DNA from: Geothrix sp. 21YS21S-2
Lineage (GTDB): Bacteria; Acidobacteriota; Holophagae; Holophagales; Holophagaceae
DNA: 64,000 nt
Direction of reading: 5' to 3'
Assembly: GCF_030846775.1 (NCBI RefSeq)
Contig: NZ_CP132910.1
Span: 2,328,001 to 2,392,000, forward strand
This document shows, piece by piece, positions 17,786-26,534 of the stretch. The translations under genes were made by a program, and so were the position numbers. Each line of letters starts with the position of its first letter. Positions within the stretch are counted from its first letter, which is position 1. Below the pieces are notes generated by a model, which was given only the letters and a program-made list of their open reading frames with translations, was not told the DNA's origin and did no database searches.

Positions 17786-18985
17786 ATGGATCGTCCGGAA
17801 CCCCACGGCATCGGCACGGGCCCGGGGGCCCTGCTGGAGGAGCCGGGGCTGGGCATCCGGGCCCGGGGCCGCCGTCCGGTTCCGGCGGACAACATGCTGA
17901 TCCACGGAGACAACCTCCCCGCGCTGAAGGCCCTCGAAGCCACCCACGCCGGCCTGATCACGTGCGCTTTCGTCGACCCGCCCTACAACACGGGAAGCGC
18001 CTTCACCCAGTATGACGACGACCTCGGGCACGCCCTCTGGCTGGAGGGCATCCGGGAGCGCCTGGAGGTCCTGAAGCGCCTGCTGTCCCCGGACGGCTCC
18101 CTGTGGATCACGATCGACGACCATGAATGCCATTACCTCAAGGTTCTCTGCGACGGGATCTTCGGCCGGGAGAACTTCGTGGCCAACGCCGTCTGGCAGA
18201 AGAAGTACACCATCGCCAACGACGCGAAGTGGCTGTCGGACAACCATGACCACATCCTGATCTACGCCAAGGACAAGGCCCGGTGGCGCCCGAACCGCCT
18301 GCCGCGCACCGGCGGGATGGACGCGCGGTACCGGAACCCGGACAACCACCCCAAGGGCCCCTGGAAGGCCACCCCGCTCCACGCGAAAAGCGGCACGGAG
18401 AACGGCAAGGCCTTCTCGTTCGTCTTCCGGAACGGCATCGTCTGGTCCCCCCCCAAGGGGACCTACCCCCGGTTCACCGCGGAGACGCTCCGGAAGCTGG
18501 AGGAGGCCGACGCCATCTGGTTCGGCAAGGCCGGCGCCTCGGTTCCCGCCCGCAAGACCTTCCTTTCGGACCTTTCCGAGGAGGGCACCCCTTGCCCGAC
18601 CGTATGGCTGCACACCGAGGCCGGGAACAACCACGAAGCCCGTGACGAGGCCAAGACCGCCAACCCGGCGGACCCCTTCGCCACCCCCAAGCCCGAGCGG
18701 CTCCTGCAGCGCATCATCCACCTGGCGACCCGGCCCGGGGACTGGGTGCTGGACCCCTTCGCGGGCTCCGGCACCACCGGCGCCGTCGCCCACAAGATGG
18801 GCCGCCGCTGGATCATGGTGGAGCTGGGCGGGCACTGCCACACGCACATCCTCCCCCGCCTGCGGAAGGTCGTCGAAGGCGCCGACCCCGGAGGCGTCAC
18901 GGAGTCGGCGGCCTGGAAGGGCGGCGGAGGCTTCCGCTGCTTCCGGGTGGCCCCGTCTCCGGGGGCGCAGCCCGCCCGGAAATGA
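17786..18985 (+). CDS. Orphan site-specific DNA methyltransferase (type III Mod-like, beta class)
   Basis: A 399-aa amino-methyltransferase. Catalytic motif IV DPPYNTGS begins at Asp64 and the AdoMet-binding motif DPFAGSGTTG at Asp323, the circular order of the beta class typical of type III Mod and adenine-N6 enzymes. Between them is a target-recognition-like region (AVWQKKYTIANDAKWLSDNHDHILIYAKDK). ATG 17786 was chosen because GGGAGGAGG lies about 6 nt upstream; the open frame further upstream is the aldo/keto reductase region. No Res or restriction endonuclease gene is adjacent, so it is an orphan methylase, either regulatory or a remnant. The target site cannot be read from sequence. Confidence 0.88.
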   Translation: MDRPEPHGIGTGPGALLEEPGLGIRARGRRPVPADNMLIHGDNLPALKALEATHAGLITCAFVDPPYNTGSAFTQYDDDLGHALWLEGIRERLEVLKRLLSPDGSLWITIDDHECHYLKVLCDGIFGRENFVANAVWQKKYTIANDAKWLSDNHDHILIYAKDKARWRPNRLPRTGGMDARYRNPDNHPKGPWKATPLHAKSGTENGKAFSFVFRNGIVWSPPKGTYPRFTAETLRKLEEADAIWFGKAGASVPARKTFLSDLSEEGTPCPTVWLHTEAGNNHEARDEAKTANPADPFATPKPERLLQRIIHLATRPGDWVLDPFAGSGTTGAVAHKMGRRWIMVELGGHCHTHILPRLRKVVEGADPGGVTESAAWKGGGGFRCFRVAPSPGAQPARK

Positions 18986-19047
18986 CGGCTACCGATGGAC
19001 CCTGCGCTCCCGATGGGGCAAGATGGGTCCATTGGATGGGAATCTGG

Positions 19048-19722
19048 ATGGAAAACGCAGCGCTCGACACCCGTACGATCCTGTTGCAATCGGCCCTGGC
19101 CTGTTTCGCGGAGCGCGGGTTCGACGGAACGAGCACCCGGATGATCGCCGACCATGCCCACCGGCCGCTCTCTCTGCTGGCCCACTATTTCCGGAACAAG
19201 GAAGGGATGTACCTCGAAGTCTTCAAGTTCCTCTTCGAGACGAAGCTGATGAGGAAGGGGAAGCCGCCCATTCCCGAAGGGGGCATCACACCCCGGGACA
19301 AGCAGGACGCCGTGCGCATCCTCCGGGAGCTGATCCACGACCTCTTCGCCGATATCTGCAAGGATCCCAGGAACCAGGACCCCGTCCATGAGCTGGGGTC
19401 CCGCCTCTGGCTCCAGGAGGTCCGCACCCCGCGGGAGAGCCTGCGGCCCCTGTTCCTCCAGTACATCGGCCCGGTCACCACGACCATGAAGGTATGCGTC
19501 CAGACCCTCAGGCCCGACCTGACCGAGGGCGAGGTCCTCTTCATCGGGGCCTCCATCATGGGGATGATGACGGGGCACGGCTCCATGGCGGGCCTGAACC
19601 GGGTGGTCTGGGGCGAGGAGGTCACCCCCGCCAGCCAGTTCGAGGCCTGCGAGCGGCTGTTGGACCTGGCCCTGAACGGCCTGACGGGCGGCAGACAGCC
19701 GGATTCCTCGCCGCACCCATAA
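19048..19722 (+). CDS. TetR family transcriptional regulator (CecR-like), first copy
   Basis: A 224-aa TetR repressor. The N-terminal helix-turn-helix is ILLQSALACFAERGFDG, followed by RPLSLLAHYFRNKEGMYLEVFK, and a CecR-like ligand domain ends the protein. It is a close paralogue in layout of the regulator at 21535 (compare ALACFAERGFDGTS with ALACFAKYGYDATS). The start is uncertain. ATG 18982 overlaps the methyltransferase stop (ATGA) but would add 22 atypical residues, and 19036 is also possible; 19048 gives a family-like N terminus with GGGAA upstream. An operator-like palindrome lies immediately after its stop, so it probably controls the genes at 19962-21352, itself, or both. Confidence 0.88.
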   Translation: MENAALDTRTILLQSALACFAERGFDGTSTRMIADHAHRPLSLLAHYFRNKEGMYLEVFKFLFETKLMRKGKPPIPEGGITPRDKQDAVRILRELIHDLFADICKDPRNQDPVHELGSRLWLQEVRTPRESLRPLFLQYIGPVTTTMKVCVQTLRPDLTEGEVLFIGASIMGMMTGHGSMAGLNRVVWGEEVTPASQFEACERLLDLALNGLTGGRQPDSSPHP

Positions 19723-19723
19723 G

Positions 19724-19741
19724 TTCGAACGTCCGACCAAA
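19724..19741. promoter_or_regulatory. Operator-like site 1 (TetR)
   Basis: TTCGAACGTCCGACCAAA matches 13 of 18 positions of the better site at 21504. It lies 2 bp after the first tetR stop and includes the perfect palindrome GTTCGAAC at 19723-19730. Confidence 0.35.
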
Positions 19742-19871
19742 ATCAAATTGAGCCCGACCTCCCCCCGAGGAAATCCCCCGGGAGGAGGCCGGGCGTGAGA
19801 CATTGTTTACCTAAATATGACAAATTTGCACCTTGCCTCGACCCCGAAATGGTTGGATCATTTCCTTGAAT

Positions 19872-19889
19872 ATTGGACAAACGACCGAT
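19872..19889. promoter_or_regulatory. Operator-like site 2 (TetR)
   Basis: ATTGGACAAACGACCGAT; its reverse complement matches site 4 (21504-21521) at 16 of 18 positions. It lies 73 bp before the 19962 gene, where a repressor could block the promoter of the small protein-DUF3187 pair. Confidence 0.55.
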
Positions 19890-19961
19890 CAATCCTCCTC
19901 CTGGCGTTCACCGACCGGGATCCCGACCCAAGCCGTCCGCCGGCCCCCTGGAGCCAGCCCC

Positions 19962-20267
19962 ATGACCCAACGCCTCGTCAGCCTCACCTTCCACGTGCCT
20001 CCCAAGGACATCAGCCCCCTCCGCATGCGGGGCCACCAGGACCTGCTCAGGGAGGGCGAGAGACGCGGCCTCTTCCACCTGCTCCCCACGGCCGGGAACG
20101 GTCCGGCCCCCATCGCGCTTGCGCCGGCTGCCGCGGGCGCCGCCCTCGTCGCCTTCCTGGCCAGGGACCCCCTGCTGGCCGGAGGCCTGGCCAGCTACCA
20201 CTTCACGGCCGCCGCGGGGCCCGAGCCCTCCGCGGCGCCCTGGGGAAGGCTCCGCAAGGGGGCCTGA
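19962..20267 (+). CDS. Hypothetical 101-aa protein, possibly YciI/muconolactone-isomerase-like
   Basis: A small protein beginning MTQRLVSLTFHVPPKD, with RMRGHQDLLREGERRGLFHLLP and DPLLAGGLASYHFTAAAG. The beta-alpha-beta rhythm and the DP-x-x-x-x-GL motif resemble YciI or muconolactone isomerase ferredoxin-fold proteins, but similarity is weak and no catalytic residue can be named. No signal peptide. It lies 2 bp before the DUF3187 gene and behind operator-like site 2, so the two are likely co-transcribed under TetR control. The open frame extends upstream of this ATG to 19833 with no coding character, so ATG 19962 was preferred. Confidence 0.55.
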   Translation: MTQRLVSLTFHVPPKDISPLRMRGHQDLLREGERRGLFHLLPTAGNGPAPIALAPAAAGAALVAFLARDPLLAGGLASYHFTAAAGPEPSAAPWGRLRKGA

Positions 20268-20269
20268 CC

Positions 20270-21352
20270 ATGGCCGGCAGGCCGGGGGCCCTGGCCCTGG
20301 GCCTGGCGGCGGGGATCGCCCTGGGGGCCCAGGAGCTGGAGCCGGGGCCCTCCCCCACCCGCGAGATGTTCCCCCTGTTCCTGACCACGATGGTCTACCA
20401 GCCGGTGGATCCCTCCCCCCTGGGCCGCGGGCGGTGGCGGGCGGATCTGGACCACATGCGGGCCAACACCTTCGAATTCTCGGACGTCTTCAAGGGGGCC
20501 CCGCCGGGGACGGCTTCGGGCCGGATCACCGTCACCCGGGAATTCGCCGAGGCCACGGCCGCCGCCCATGCGGGACTGCCCGTCCTGTTCTACTTCGACG
20601 AGGAAGTGCTGCGCACCTCCCTCAAGGTCCGGGCGGGACTTTCGGAACGCACGGAGGTCTGGGCCGAGCTCCCCTTCATCAGCCAGGGCGGGGGGGGCCT
20701 GGACTCGGCGATCGAGGGTTTCCACAGCCTGGGATTCAAGCAGTTCGGCCGGGACCGCGTCCGGAAGGACCAGCTGACCGTGGCCGTCATGGCCTACGGC
20801 CGGCTGCAGTTCTATAGCGACCGGCCGATGCGCGCCAGGGTCCAGGATCCCACCTTCGGGCTCATGCACCGGTTCCTGGCGCGGCCCGGCCTGGACCTGT
20901 CCCTCTATGCGGCCGTGAAGCCCCCGCTCACGACCCTGTATGGCGTCTACCGCTCCGGGTGGGACCATGGCCTCGGCCTGACGGCCCGCTGGCGGGCGGC
21001 GCCGCATCATGTCCTCTACGGTGGCGTGGGCGTCATCCGGCGGCCCAGGGGCACCCTCGCCTTCACGACCCTGCCCTTCGGGAGGATGGCCGGGGGCTGG
21101 GGCGGGCACGCAACCTGGGAATACCGGCGCTGGAAACGGCTCCGCCCCTTCGTGCAGCTCTACGCCCAGAGCGGCTTCCTGCCGGAGCAGCCCTCCCAGA
21201 ACCTGCACCGCCCCAGCCTGCAGCACGATGTGGGGTGCCGCTGGCTCCTGCGGGGAAACGCCGCCCTCACCTTCCGGTACCTCAACAACATCACCCACAA
21301 CGAAAACACCGCCGACATGGGCCTCGGCCTGAGCCTGACGGCCGCATTCTGA
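20270..21352 (+). CDS. DUF3187 family outer-membrane beta-barrel protein
   Basis: A 360-aa protein with a signal peptide (PGALALGLAAGIALGAQ). Alternating hydrophobic strands follow, and the C terminus ends LGLSLTAAF with a terminal Phe, typical of outer-membrane barrels. The DUF3187 pattern is seen in the opening FPLFLTTMVYQPVDPSPLGRG and the later WAELPFISQGGGGLDSAIEGFHSLG. Its function is unknown; barrels of this group often appear beside regulated transport systems. It starts 2 bp after the 101-aa gene and is flanked by two TetR genes and operator-like sites, suggesting induction together with the downstream efflux operon. Confidence 0.82.
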   Translation: MAGRPGALALGLAAGIALGAQELEPGPSPTREMFPLFLTTMVYQPVDPSPLGRGRWRADLDHMRANTFEFSDVFKGAPPGTASGRITVTREFAEATAAAHAGLPVLFYFDEEVLRTSLKVRAGLSERTEVWAELPFISQGGGGLDSAIEGFHSLGFKQFGRDRVRKDQLTVAVMAYGRLQFYSDRPMRARVQDPTFGLMHRFLARPGLDLSLYAAVKPPLTTLYGVYRSGWDHGLGLTARWRAAPHHVLYGGVGVIRRPRGTLAFTTLPFGRMAGGWGGHATWEYRRWKRLRPFVQLYAQSGFLPEQPSQNLHRPSLQHDVGCRWLLRGNAALTFRYLNNITHNENTADMGLGLSLTAAF

Positions 21353-21371
21353 GGCTTGGGCGGACACGTAA

Positions 21372-21389
21372 ATCGTACGAACGAACAAT
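21372..21389. promoter_or_regulatory. Operator-like site 3 (TetR)
   Basis: ATCGTACGAACGAACAAT, matching 13 of 18 positions of site 4, with the core palindrome TCGTACGA. It lies 20 bp after the DUF3187 stop, upstream of the second tetR. Confidence 0.35.
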
Positions 21390-21470
21390 TTGAGGTCCCC
21401 CCCCGGGGGAAAGCCGAATGGTTGTTCCGTCACCAACCCATGCGCCAAGAAAGAGGATCCGGAAAGGGCC

Positions 21471-21499
21471 TTGCATTGCTTAAACGATCGAACTAGTCT
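21471..21499 (+). promoter_or_regulatory. Possible sigma-70 promoter of the tetR-RND operon
   Basis: TTGCAT (21471-21476), a 17-bp spacer and TAGTCT (21494-21499). The -10 match is weak, but the position directly upstream of operator site 4 and 36 bp before the tetR start is sensible. Confidence 0.4.
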
Positions 21500-21503
21500 G
21501 TGA

Positions 21504-21521
21504 ATCGGTCGTTCGACCAAT
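21504..21521. promoter_or_regulatory. TetR operator (site 4), best palindrome
   Basis: ATCGGTCGTTCGACCAAT: two half-sites, ATCGGTCG and CGACCAAT, complementary at 7 of 8 positions around a TT centre. It sits between the predicted -10 and the tetR start at 21535, so binding would repress tetR and the downstream efflux genes. Confidence 0.65.
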
Positions 21522-21534
21522 CTGGTGGTTCTCC

Positions 21535-22230
21535 ATGGACGCCCCAACCCCGACACCCAACCCCGATACCCGCGATTCGCTCCTGGACGCGGCCCTGGCC
21601 TGCTTCGCGAAATACGGCTACGACGCGACCTCCATCCGCCTGATAGCTTCCCTGGCGGGTAAGAATTCCTCCCTCATCTCCTACTACTTCAAGAGCAAGG
21701 AAGGACTCTACCGGGATGTCTTCAAGCACATGCTGGCCCGCTTCCAGGGGTGCGAGCCGGTGGACCCCCCGGAGACGCCCCTGGCGGACCCCCGGGAGCG
21801 GCTCAATCACCACTTCCGGCGGCTCCTGCGCCAGGTGGAAGAGCACCTGCGGTCCAAGGATCCGCTCCAGCACCAGGCGGCCCGGCTTTTCATGGCCGAA
21901 CTGCACGGCCCGAAGGACGAGGTCAAGGACCTGATCCTGGCCCGCATCGCCCCGGCGGTGGCGGAGATCCGCGCCTGCCTGTGCGAGCTCCGCCCCGGCC
22001 TGACGGAACCGGAGCTCGCCTTCTGGGGAATCACCCTCCAGGGCATGTGCATGGCCCATTCCGTCCACAGTGAACTGAACAAGCTCGTCTGGCCCAACGC
22101 CGACCACGCCCTCTCCCTGGAGGAGATGGCGGACCGGCTCACGGACTTCGCCTGCAAGGGCCTCGGCGCCCCTGGCCCCATCCCCCACGACCCCCCTCCC
22201 GGCCTGCCCAAGGAGCCCCTCCATGCCTAG
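21535..22230 (+). CDS. TetR family regulator of the RND efflux operon (CecR-like), second copy
   Basis: A 231-aa TetR repressor. The DNA-binding part contains SLLDAALACFAKYGYDATSIRLIASLAGKNSSLISYYFKSKEGLYRDVFK, and a CecR-type ligand domain follows (FMAELHGPKDEVKDLI, FWGITLQGMCMAH). Its last 8 nt overlap the start of the membrane-fusion protein, so it is the first gene of the tetR-MFP-RND-OMF operon and is probably autoregulated through the palindrome at 21504-21521. It is a paralogue of the regulator at 19048; cross-regulation at the shared operator type is likely. The inducer is unknown; antibiotics or organic acids are usual for related systems. Confidence 0.93.
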   Translation: MDAPTPTPNPDTRDSLLDAALACFAKYGYDATSIRLIASLAGKNSSLISYYFKSKEGLYRDVFKHMLARFQGCEPVDPPETPLADPRERLNHHFRRLLRQVEEHLRSKDPLQHQAARLFMAELHGPKDEVKDLILARIAPAVAEIRACLCELRPGLTEPELAFWGITLQGMCMAHSVHSELNKLVWPNADHALSLEEMADRLTDFACKGLGAPGPIPHDPPPGLPKEPLHA

Positions 22231-23368
22231 ATCCATCCGAGACGAAGCGGTTCTTCTCTCCTGCGCCGCCGTGGCGGTCCTCCTGACGACGGGATGCGCC
22301 AAGGAGGCGCGGCCCGCCTCCATCCCGGAAGTGGCGGTGGTGACCCTGGCGCCGGAGCGGGCCGTGCTGACCTCGGAGCTGCCGGGACGGGTATCGGCCC
22401 TTCTCATGGCCGAAGTGCATCCCCAGGTGAACGGCATCGTCCAGAAGCGGGTCTTCACGGAGGGCGGGCTGGTCAAGGAAGGCGACCTCCTCTACCAGAT
22501 CGACCCGGGCCCCTACCAGGCTGCGCTGGACACGGCCTCGGCCGCCCTGGCCCGGGCCGAGGCCAACCTTCCCGCCGTCCGCAAGCGGGCCGAGCGGTTC
22601 AAGGACCTGGCCGCCTCCAACGCCGTGGGCCAGCAGGACTACGAGGACGCCGCCGCGGCCCACAAGCAGGCCGAGGCCGAGGTTCTGGCCGGCAAGGCCG
22701 CGGTGGAGGCCGCCCGCATCAACCTGCGCTACACCCGCGTCACCGCCCCCATCTCCGGGCGCACCGGCAGGTCCGCCGTGACCCCGGGCGCCCTGGCCAC
22801 GGCCTATCAGGGCCCGGCCTTCACCACCATCCAGCAGCTGGACCAGGTCTTCGTGGACTCGCCCCAGTCCAGCGCCATCCTGATGGAGCTGCGGCGGAAC
22901 CTGGAGTCCCGGCGCATCCAGGGCGGCTCGGCCGAACAGGCCAAGGTCAAGCTCCTCCTGGAGGACGGGACGCCCTATCCGAAGCCTGGCGTCCTGAAGT
23001 TCTCGGACGTGACGGTCGATCCCACCACCGGGTCCCAGGTGCTGCGCATGGTCTTCCCGAACCCCGGGCAGGTCCTGCTGCCGGGCATGTACGTGAGGGC
23101 CGTCGTGGAGGAGGGCGTGGCCGAGCAGGCCATCCTCGCGCCCCAGCAGGGCGTCACGCGGGATCCCAAGGGCAACGCCATCGCCATGGTGGTGGACCCC
23201 GCGGGCAAGGTCGAGCAGCGCACCCTCAAGGTGGACCGGGCCGTGGGAACCCGGTGGCTGGTCCTGGACGGCCTAAGGGCCGGGGACCGGCTGATCCTCG
23301 AAGGGTTGCAGAAGATCAGGCCGGGCATGGCCGTCAAGGTCGTGCCCTTCACCGCAGCGTCGAAGTAG
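22223..23368 (+). CDS. RND efflux periplasmic adaptor (AcrA/MexA family lipoprotein)
   Basis: A 381-aa membrane-fusion protein. The lipoprotein signal ends with Cys at LLTTGC (residue 25 or so). The lipoyl/barrel-sandwich half is seen in VSALLMAEVHPQVNGIVQKRVFTEGGLVKEGDLLYQIDPGPYQAAL, the helical hairpin at about 95-165 and the second lipoyl half in NLRYTRVTAPISGRTGRS. The beta-barrel and membrane-proximal part is complete. It starts within the tetR stop region (8-nt overlap). It bridges the inner-membrane pump at 23382 and the outer-membrane channel at 26534. Confidence 0.95.
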   Translation: MPRSIRDEAVLLSCAAVAVLLTTGCAKEARPASIPEVAVVTLAPERAVLTSELPGRVSALLMAEVHPQVNGIVQKRVFTEGGLVKEGDLLYQIDPGPYQAALDTASAALARAEANLPAVRKRAERFKDLAASNAVGQQDYEDAAAAHKQAEAEVLAGKAAVEAARINLRYTRVTAPISGRTGRSAVTPGALATAYQGPAFTTIQQLDQVFVDSPQSSAILMELRRNLESRRIQGGSAEQAKVKLLLEDGTPYPKPGVLKFSDVTVDPTTGSQVLRMVFPNPGQVLLPGMYVRAVVEEGVAEQAILAPQQGVTRDPKGNAIAMVVDPAGKVEQRTLKVDRAVGTRWLVLDGLRAGDRLILEGLQKIRPGMAVKVVPFTAASK

Positions 23369-23381
23369 GGGAGCCGGAACC

Positions 23382-26300
23382 ATGGTCAATTTCTTCATCG
23401 ACCGGCCCATCTTCGCCTGGGTCGTTGCCATCGTCATGATGCTGGCGGGCCTCCTGGCCATCAAGACCCTGCCGGTGTCCCAGTACCCCCCCGTCGCGCC
23501 CCCCGCCATCTCCGTGGACGCCTTCTATCCCGGCGCCTCCGCAAAGACCGTGGAGAACACCGTCACCCAGATCATCGAGCAGAAGATGACGGGCCTGGAC
23601 CGGCTGCTCTACATGTCGGCCAGCAGCGACTCCGCGGGCCACGGCAGCGTGACGCTGACCTTCCAGCCCGGCACGGACCCCGACGCCGCCTGGGCCAAGG
23701 TCCAGAACAAGCTCGAGCTGGCCAAGCCCCTCATGCCCCAGGTCGTCCAGCAGATGGGCATCACGGTGTCCAAGTCCACCAAGAACATCTTCATGATCGT
23801 CTCCATCACGTCCTCCAACGGCGCCATGAACGCCGATGACCTGCGGGACTACATGGCCTCGAACATCGAGAACGTGCTCAGCCGCGTGGAGGGCGTGGGC
23901 GAGGTGACCTCCTTCGGCACCCAGTACGCCATGCGCATCTGGCTCAACCCCGACCGCATGGTTGGCTACCGGATCACCCCCGACGACGTGCGCCAGGCCG
24001 TGAAGGGCTACAACGCCCAGATCTCGGCGGGCCAGGCCGGAGGCCTCCCGGCCCTGAAGGGCCAGCGGCTCAACGTCACCGTGAACGTGCAGGAGCTCCT
24101 GCAGACACCCGAGCAGTTCGGCGCCATCCCCCTGCGCATCAACGCGGACGGCTCCACCATCCGGCTGCGGGACGTGGCCCGCACGGAGCTGGGCACCGAG
24201 TCCTACGAGAGCGACACGCGGCTCAACGGCCAGCCCGCGGCGGGCATGCTGATCCGCCTGGCCTCGGGCGCCAACGCCCTGGACACCTCCAAGCTCATCA
24301 AGGCCAAGATGGACACCCTGGCCGCCTACTTCCCCGAAGGCGTCCGGGCCGAGTACCCGTACGAGACCACGCCCTTCGTGTCCGTGGCCATCAACGAGGT
24401 GGTGAAGACGCTCATCGAGGCCGTGGTCCTGGTCTTCCTGGTCATGCTGCTCTTCCTCGGGAACTTCCGCGCCACCCTGATCCCCACCATCGCCGTCCCC
24501 GTGGTGCTCCTGGGCACCTTCGCGGTGCTCCAGTACGCGGGCATGTCCATCAACATGCTCACCATGTTCGCCATGGTGCTGGCCATCGGCCTCCTGGTGG
24601 ACGACGCCATCGTGGTGGTGGAGAACGTCGAGCGCATCATGCACGAGGAGGGCCTGTCGCCCCTGGAGGCCACCCGGAAGTCCATGGGCCAGATCACCGG
24701 CGCCCTGGTGGGCATCGGGCTGGTGCTCTCGGCGGTGTTCGGCCCCATGGCCTTCTTCGGCGGTTCCACGGGCATCATCTTCCGGCAGTTCTCCTTCACG
24801 CTGATCACGGCCATGCTGCTGTCGGTGGTGGTGGCCCTGGTGCTCACGCCCTCGCTCTGCGTGAGCTTCCTCAAGCCCGTGCCCAAGGGCCACGAGGCCG
24901 CCGAGACCGGCTGGAAGGTCACGCGTCCCTTCTTCCTCTGGTTCGACAAGGCCTACTACCGGCTGAACGACTTCTTCGTCGCGCAGCTGGGGCGGGTGCT
25001 GGCCAAGCGCATGCGCTACGTCCTCGTCTACGGCCTGATCGTGATCGGCACCGGCCTGCTCTTCATGCGCCTGCCCACCGCGTTCCTGCCCGAGGAGGAC
25101 CAGGGCATCCTGATGACCATGATCCAGCTCCCCGCGGGCTCCACCATGGAACAGACCCAGAAGATCATGAAGGAGGTCCAGGAGCACTTCCAGGTGGACC
25201 AGAAGGACGCCGTGGCCTCCTGCATGACCGTGGCCGGCTACAGCGTGGCGGGCCGGGGCCAGAACAACGGCATGGCCTTCGTCAAGCTCAAGGACTGGCA
25301 CCTGCGCAACCGCCCGGACCTCAAGGCCGAGGCGGTGGTGAGCCGGGCCATGCGGGCCTTCGGCCCCCGCCGGGACGCCATGGTCTTCGCCTTCGCGCCC
25401 CCGGCCATCCTGGAGCTGGGCAACGCCACCGGCTTCGATTTCCAGCTGCAGGACCGCGGCGGCGTGGGCCACGATAAGCTCATGGCGGCCCGGAACCAGC
25501 TGCTGGGCCTGGCGGCCAAGGACCCGGCCCTCAAGGCCGTGCGCCCCAACGGCCTGGACGACCAGCCGGAATACAACGTCAGCGTCAACCAGGACCACGC
25601 GGGGGCGCTGGGCGTTCCCCTGCCCGCCATCAGCGACACCCTCGCCAGCGCCTGGGGCGGCTCCTACGTGAACGACTTCATCAACCGCGGCCGGGTCAAG
25701 CGCGTCTACATGCAGGCCGACGCCCCGTTCCGCATGCAGCTGGAGGACCTGAACAAGCTCTACGTCCCCAGCCGCAGTGGCAGCATGGTGCCCTTCTCCG
25801 CCTTCTCCACGGGCAAGTGGTCGTACGGCTCGCCCAACCTCCAGCGCTACAACGGCTTCCCCTCCATCGAAGTCCTGGGCGAGCCCGCCAGGGGCAGGAG
25901 CACCGGGGACGCCATGCTGGCCATGGAGAGCCTCGCCACCCAGCTGCCTCCGGGCATCGGGTTCGAATGGACCGGCCTCTCCTTCCAGGAGCGCCAGGCG
26001 GGTTCCCAGGCGCCGGCCCTGTACGCCGTGTCGGTGCTGGTCATCTTCCTGTGCCTGGCGGCGCTCTACGAGAGCTGGACGATCCCCTTCTCGATCCTGC
26101 TGATCCTGCCCCTGGGCGTCATGGGCGCCGTCCTGGCCACCTGGTCGCGGGGGCTCTCCAGCGACGTCTACTTCCAGATCGGCCTGCTGACCACCCTGGG
26201 CCTGGCCGCCAAGAACGCCATCCTCATCGTGCAGTTCGCCCAGGAGCAGATGGCCCAGGGGGTGGGCCTCCTGGAGGCGGCGGTGGAAGCCTCGCGCCTG

Positions 26301-26534
26301 CGGCTCAGGCCCATCCTCATGACCAGCCTGGCCTTCACCTTCGGCGTGCTGCCCATGGCCATCACCCGGGGGGCCGGCGCAGCCGCCCAGAACGCCATCG
26401 GCACCGGCGTCATCGGCGGCATGATCACCTCCACCGTCATCGCCGTGTTCTACATCCCCCTGGCCTTCATCCTGGTCAGCCAATTCTTCACCAAGAAGCG
26501 CCCGGATGACGGGTCCACCGGAGAGGCTCACTGA
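23382..26534 (+). CDS. RND multidrug efflux transporter, HAE1 family (AcrB/MexB-like)
   Basis: A 1050-aa inner-membrane pump of full family length. The N terminus is MVNFFIDRPIFAWVVAI. The TM4 proton-relay Asp pair is in GLLVDDAIVVVENV and the TM10 Lys in GLAAKNAILIVQFA. Two large periplasmic loops are present, with typical blocks VPVVLLGTFAVLQYAG, FLPEEDQG and SFQERQAGSQAPALYAVS. It exports hydrophobic toxicants using proton motive force. It sits 13 bp after the adaptor gene, and its stop shares a base with the outer-membrane factor start (TGATG). The substrate range cannot be told from sequence. Confidence 0.97.
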   Translation: MVNFFIDRPIFAWVVAIVMMLAGLLAIKTLPVSQYPPVAPPAISVDAFYPGASAKTVENTVTQIIEQKMTGLDRLLYMSASSDSAGHGSVTLTFQPGTDPDAAWAKVQNKLELAKPLMPQVVQQMGITVSKSTKNIFMIVSITSSNGAMNADDLRDYMASNIENVLSRVEGVGEVTSFGTQYAMRIWLNPDRMVGYRITPDDVRQAVKGYNAQISAGQAGGLPALKGQRLNVTVNVQELLQTPEQFGAIPLRINADGSTIRLRDVARTELGTESYESDTRLNGQPAAGMLIRLASGANALDTSKLIKAKMDTLAAYFPEGVRAEYPYETTPFVSVAINEVVKTLIEAVVLVFLVMLLFLGNFRATLIPTIAVPVVLLGTFAVLQYAGMSINMLTMFAMVLAIGLLVDDAIVVVENVERIMHEEGLSPLEATRKSMGQITGALVGIGLVLSAVFGPMAFFGGSTGIIFRQFSFTLITAMLLSVVVALVLTPSLCVSFLKPVPKGHEAAETGWKVTRPFFLWFDKAYYRLNDFFVAQLGRVLAKRMRYVLVYGLIVIGTGLLFMRLPTAFLPEEDQGILMTMIQLPAGSTMEQTQKIMKEVQEHFQVDQKDAVASCMTVAGYSVAGRGQNNGMAFVKLKDWHLRNRPDLKAEAVVSRAMRAFGPRRDAMVFAFAPPAILELGNATGFDFQLQDRGGVGHDKLMAARNQLLGLAAKDPALKAVRPNGLDDQPEYNVSVNQDHAGALGVPLPAISDTLASAWGGSYVNDFINRGRVKRVYMQADAPFRMQLEDLNKLYVPSRSGSMVPFSAFSTGKWSYGSPNLQRYNGFPSIEVLGEPARGRSTGDAMLAMESLATQLPPGIGFEWTGLSFQERQAGSQAPALYAVSVLVIFLCLAALYESWTIPFSILLILPLGVMGAVLATWSRGLSSDVYFQIGLLTTLGLAAKNAILIVQFAQEQMAQGVGLLEAAVEASRLRLRPILMTSLAFTFGVLPMAITRGAGAAAQNAIGTGVIGGMITSTVIAVFYIPLAFILVSQFFTKKRPDDGSTGEAH

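Noticed and set aside
23349-26531. 1060-codon frame antisense to the RND pump
   Set aside because: Low-complexity His/Gly/Val composition typical of GC-rich antisense frames; the plus-strand frame has all RND motifs.
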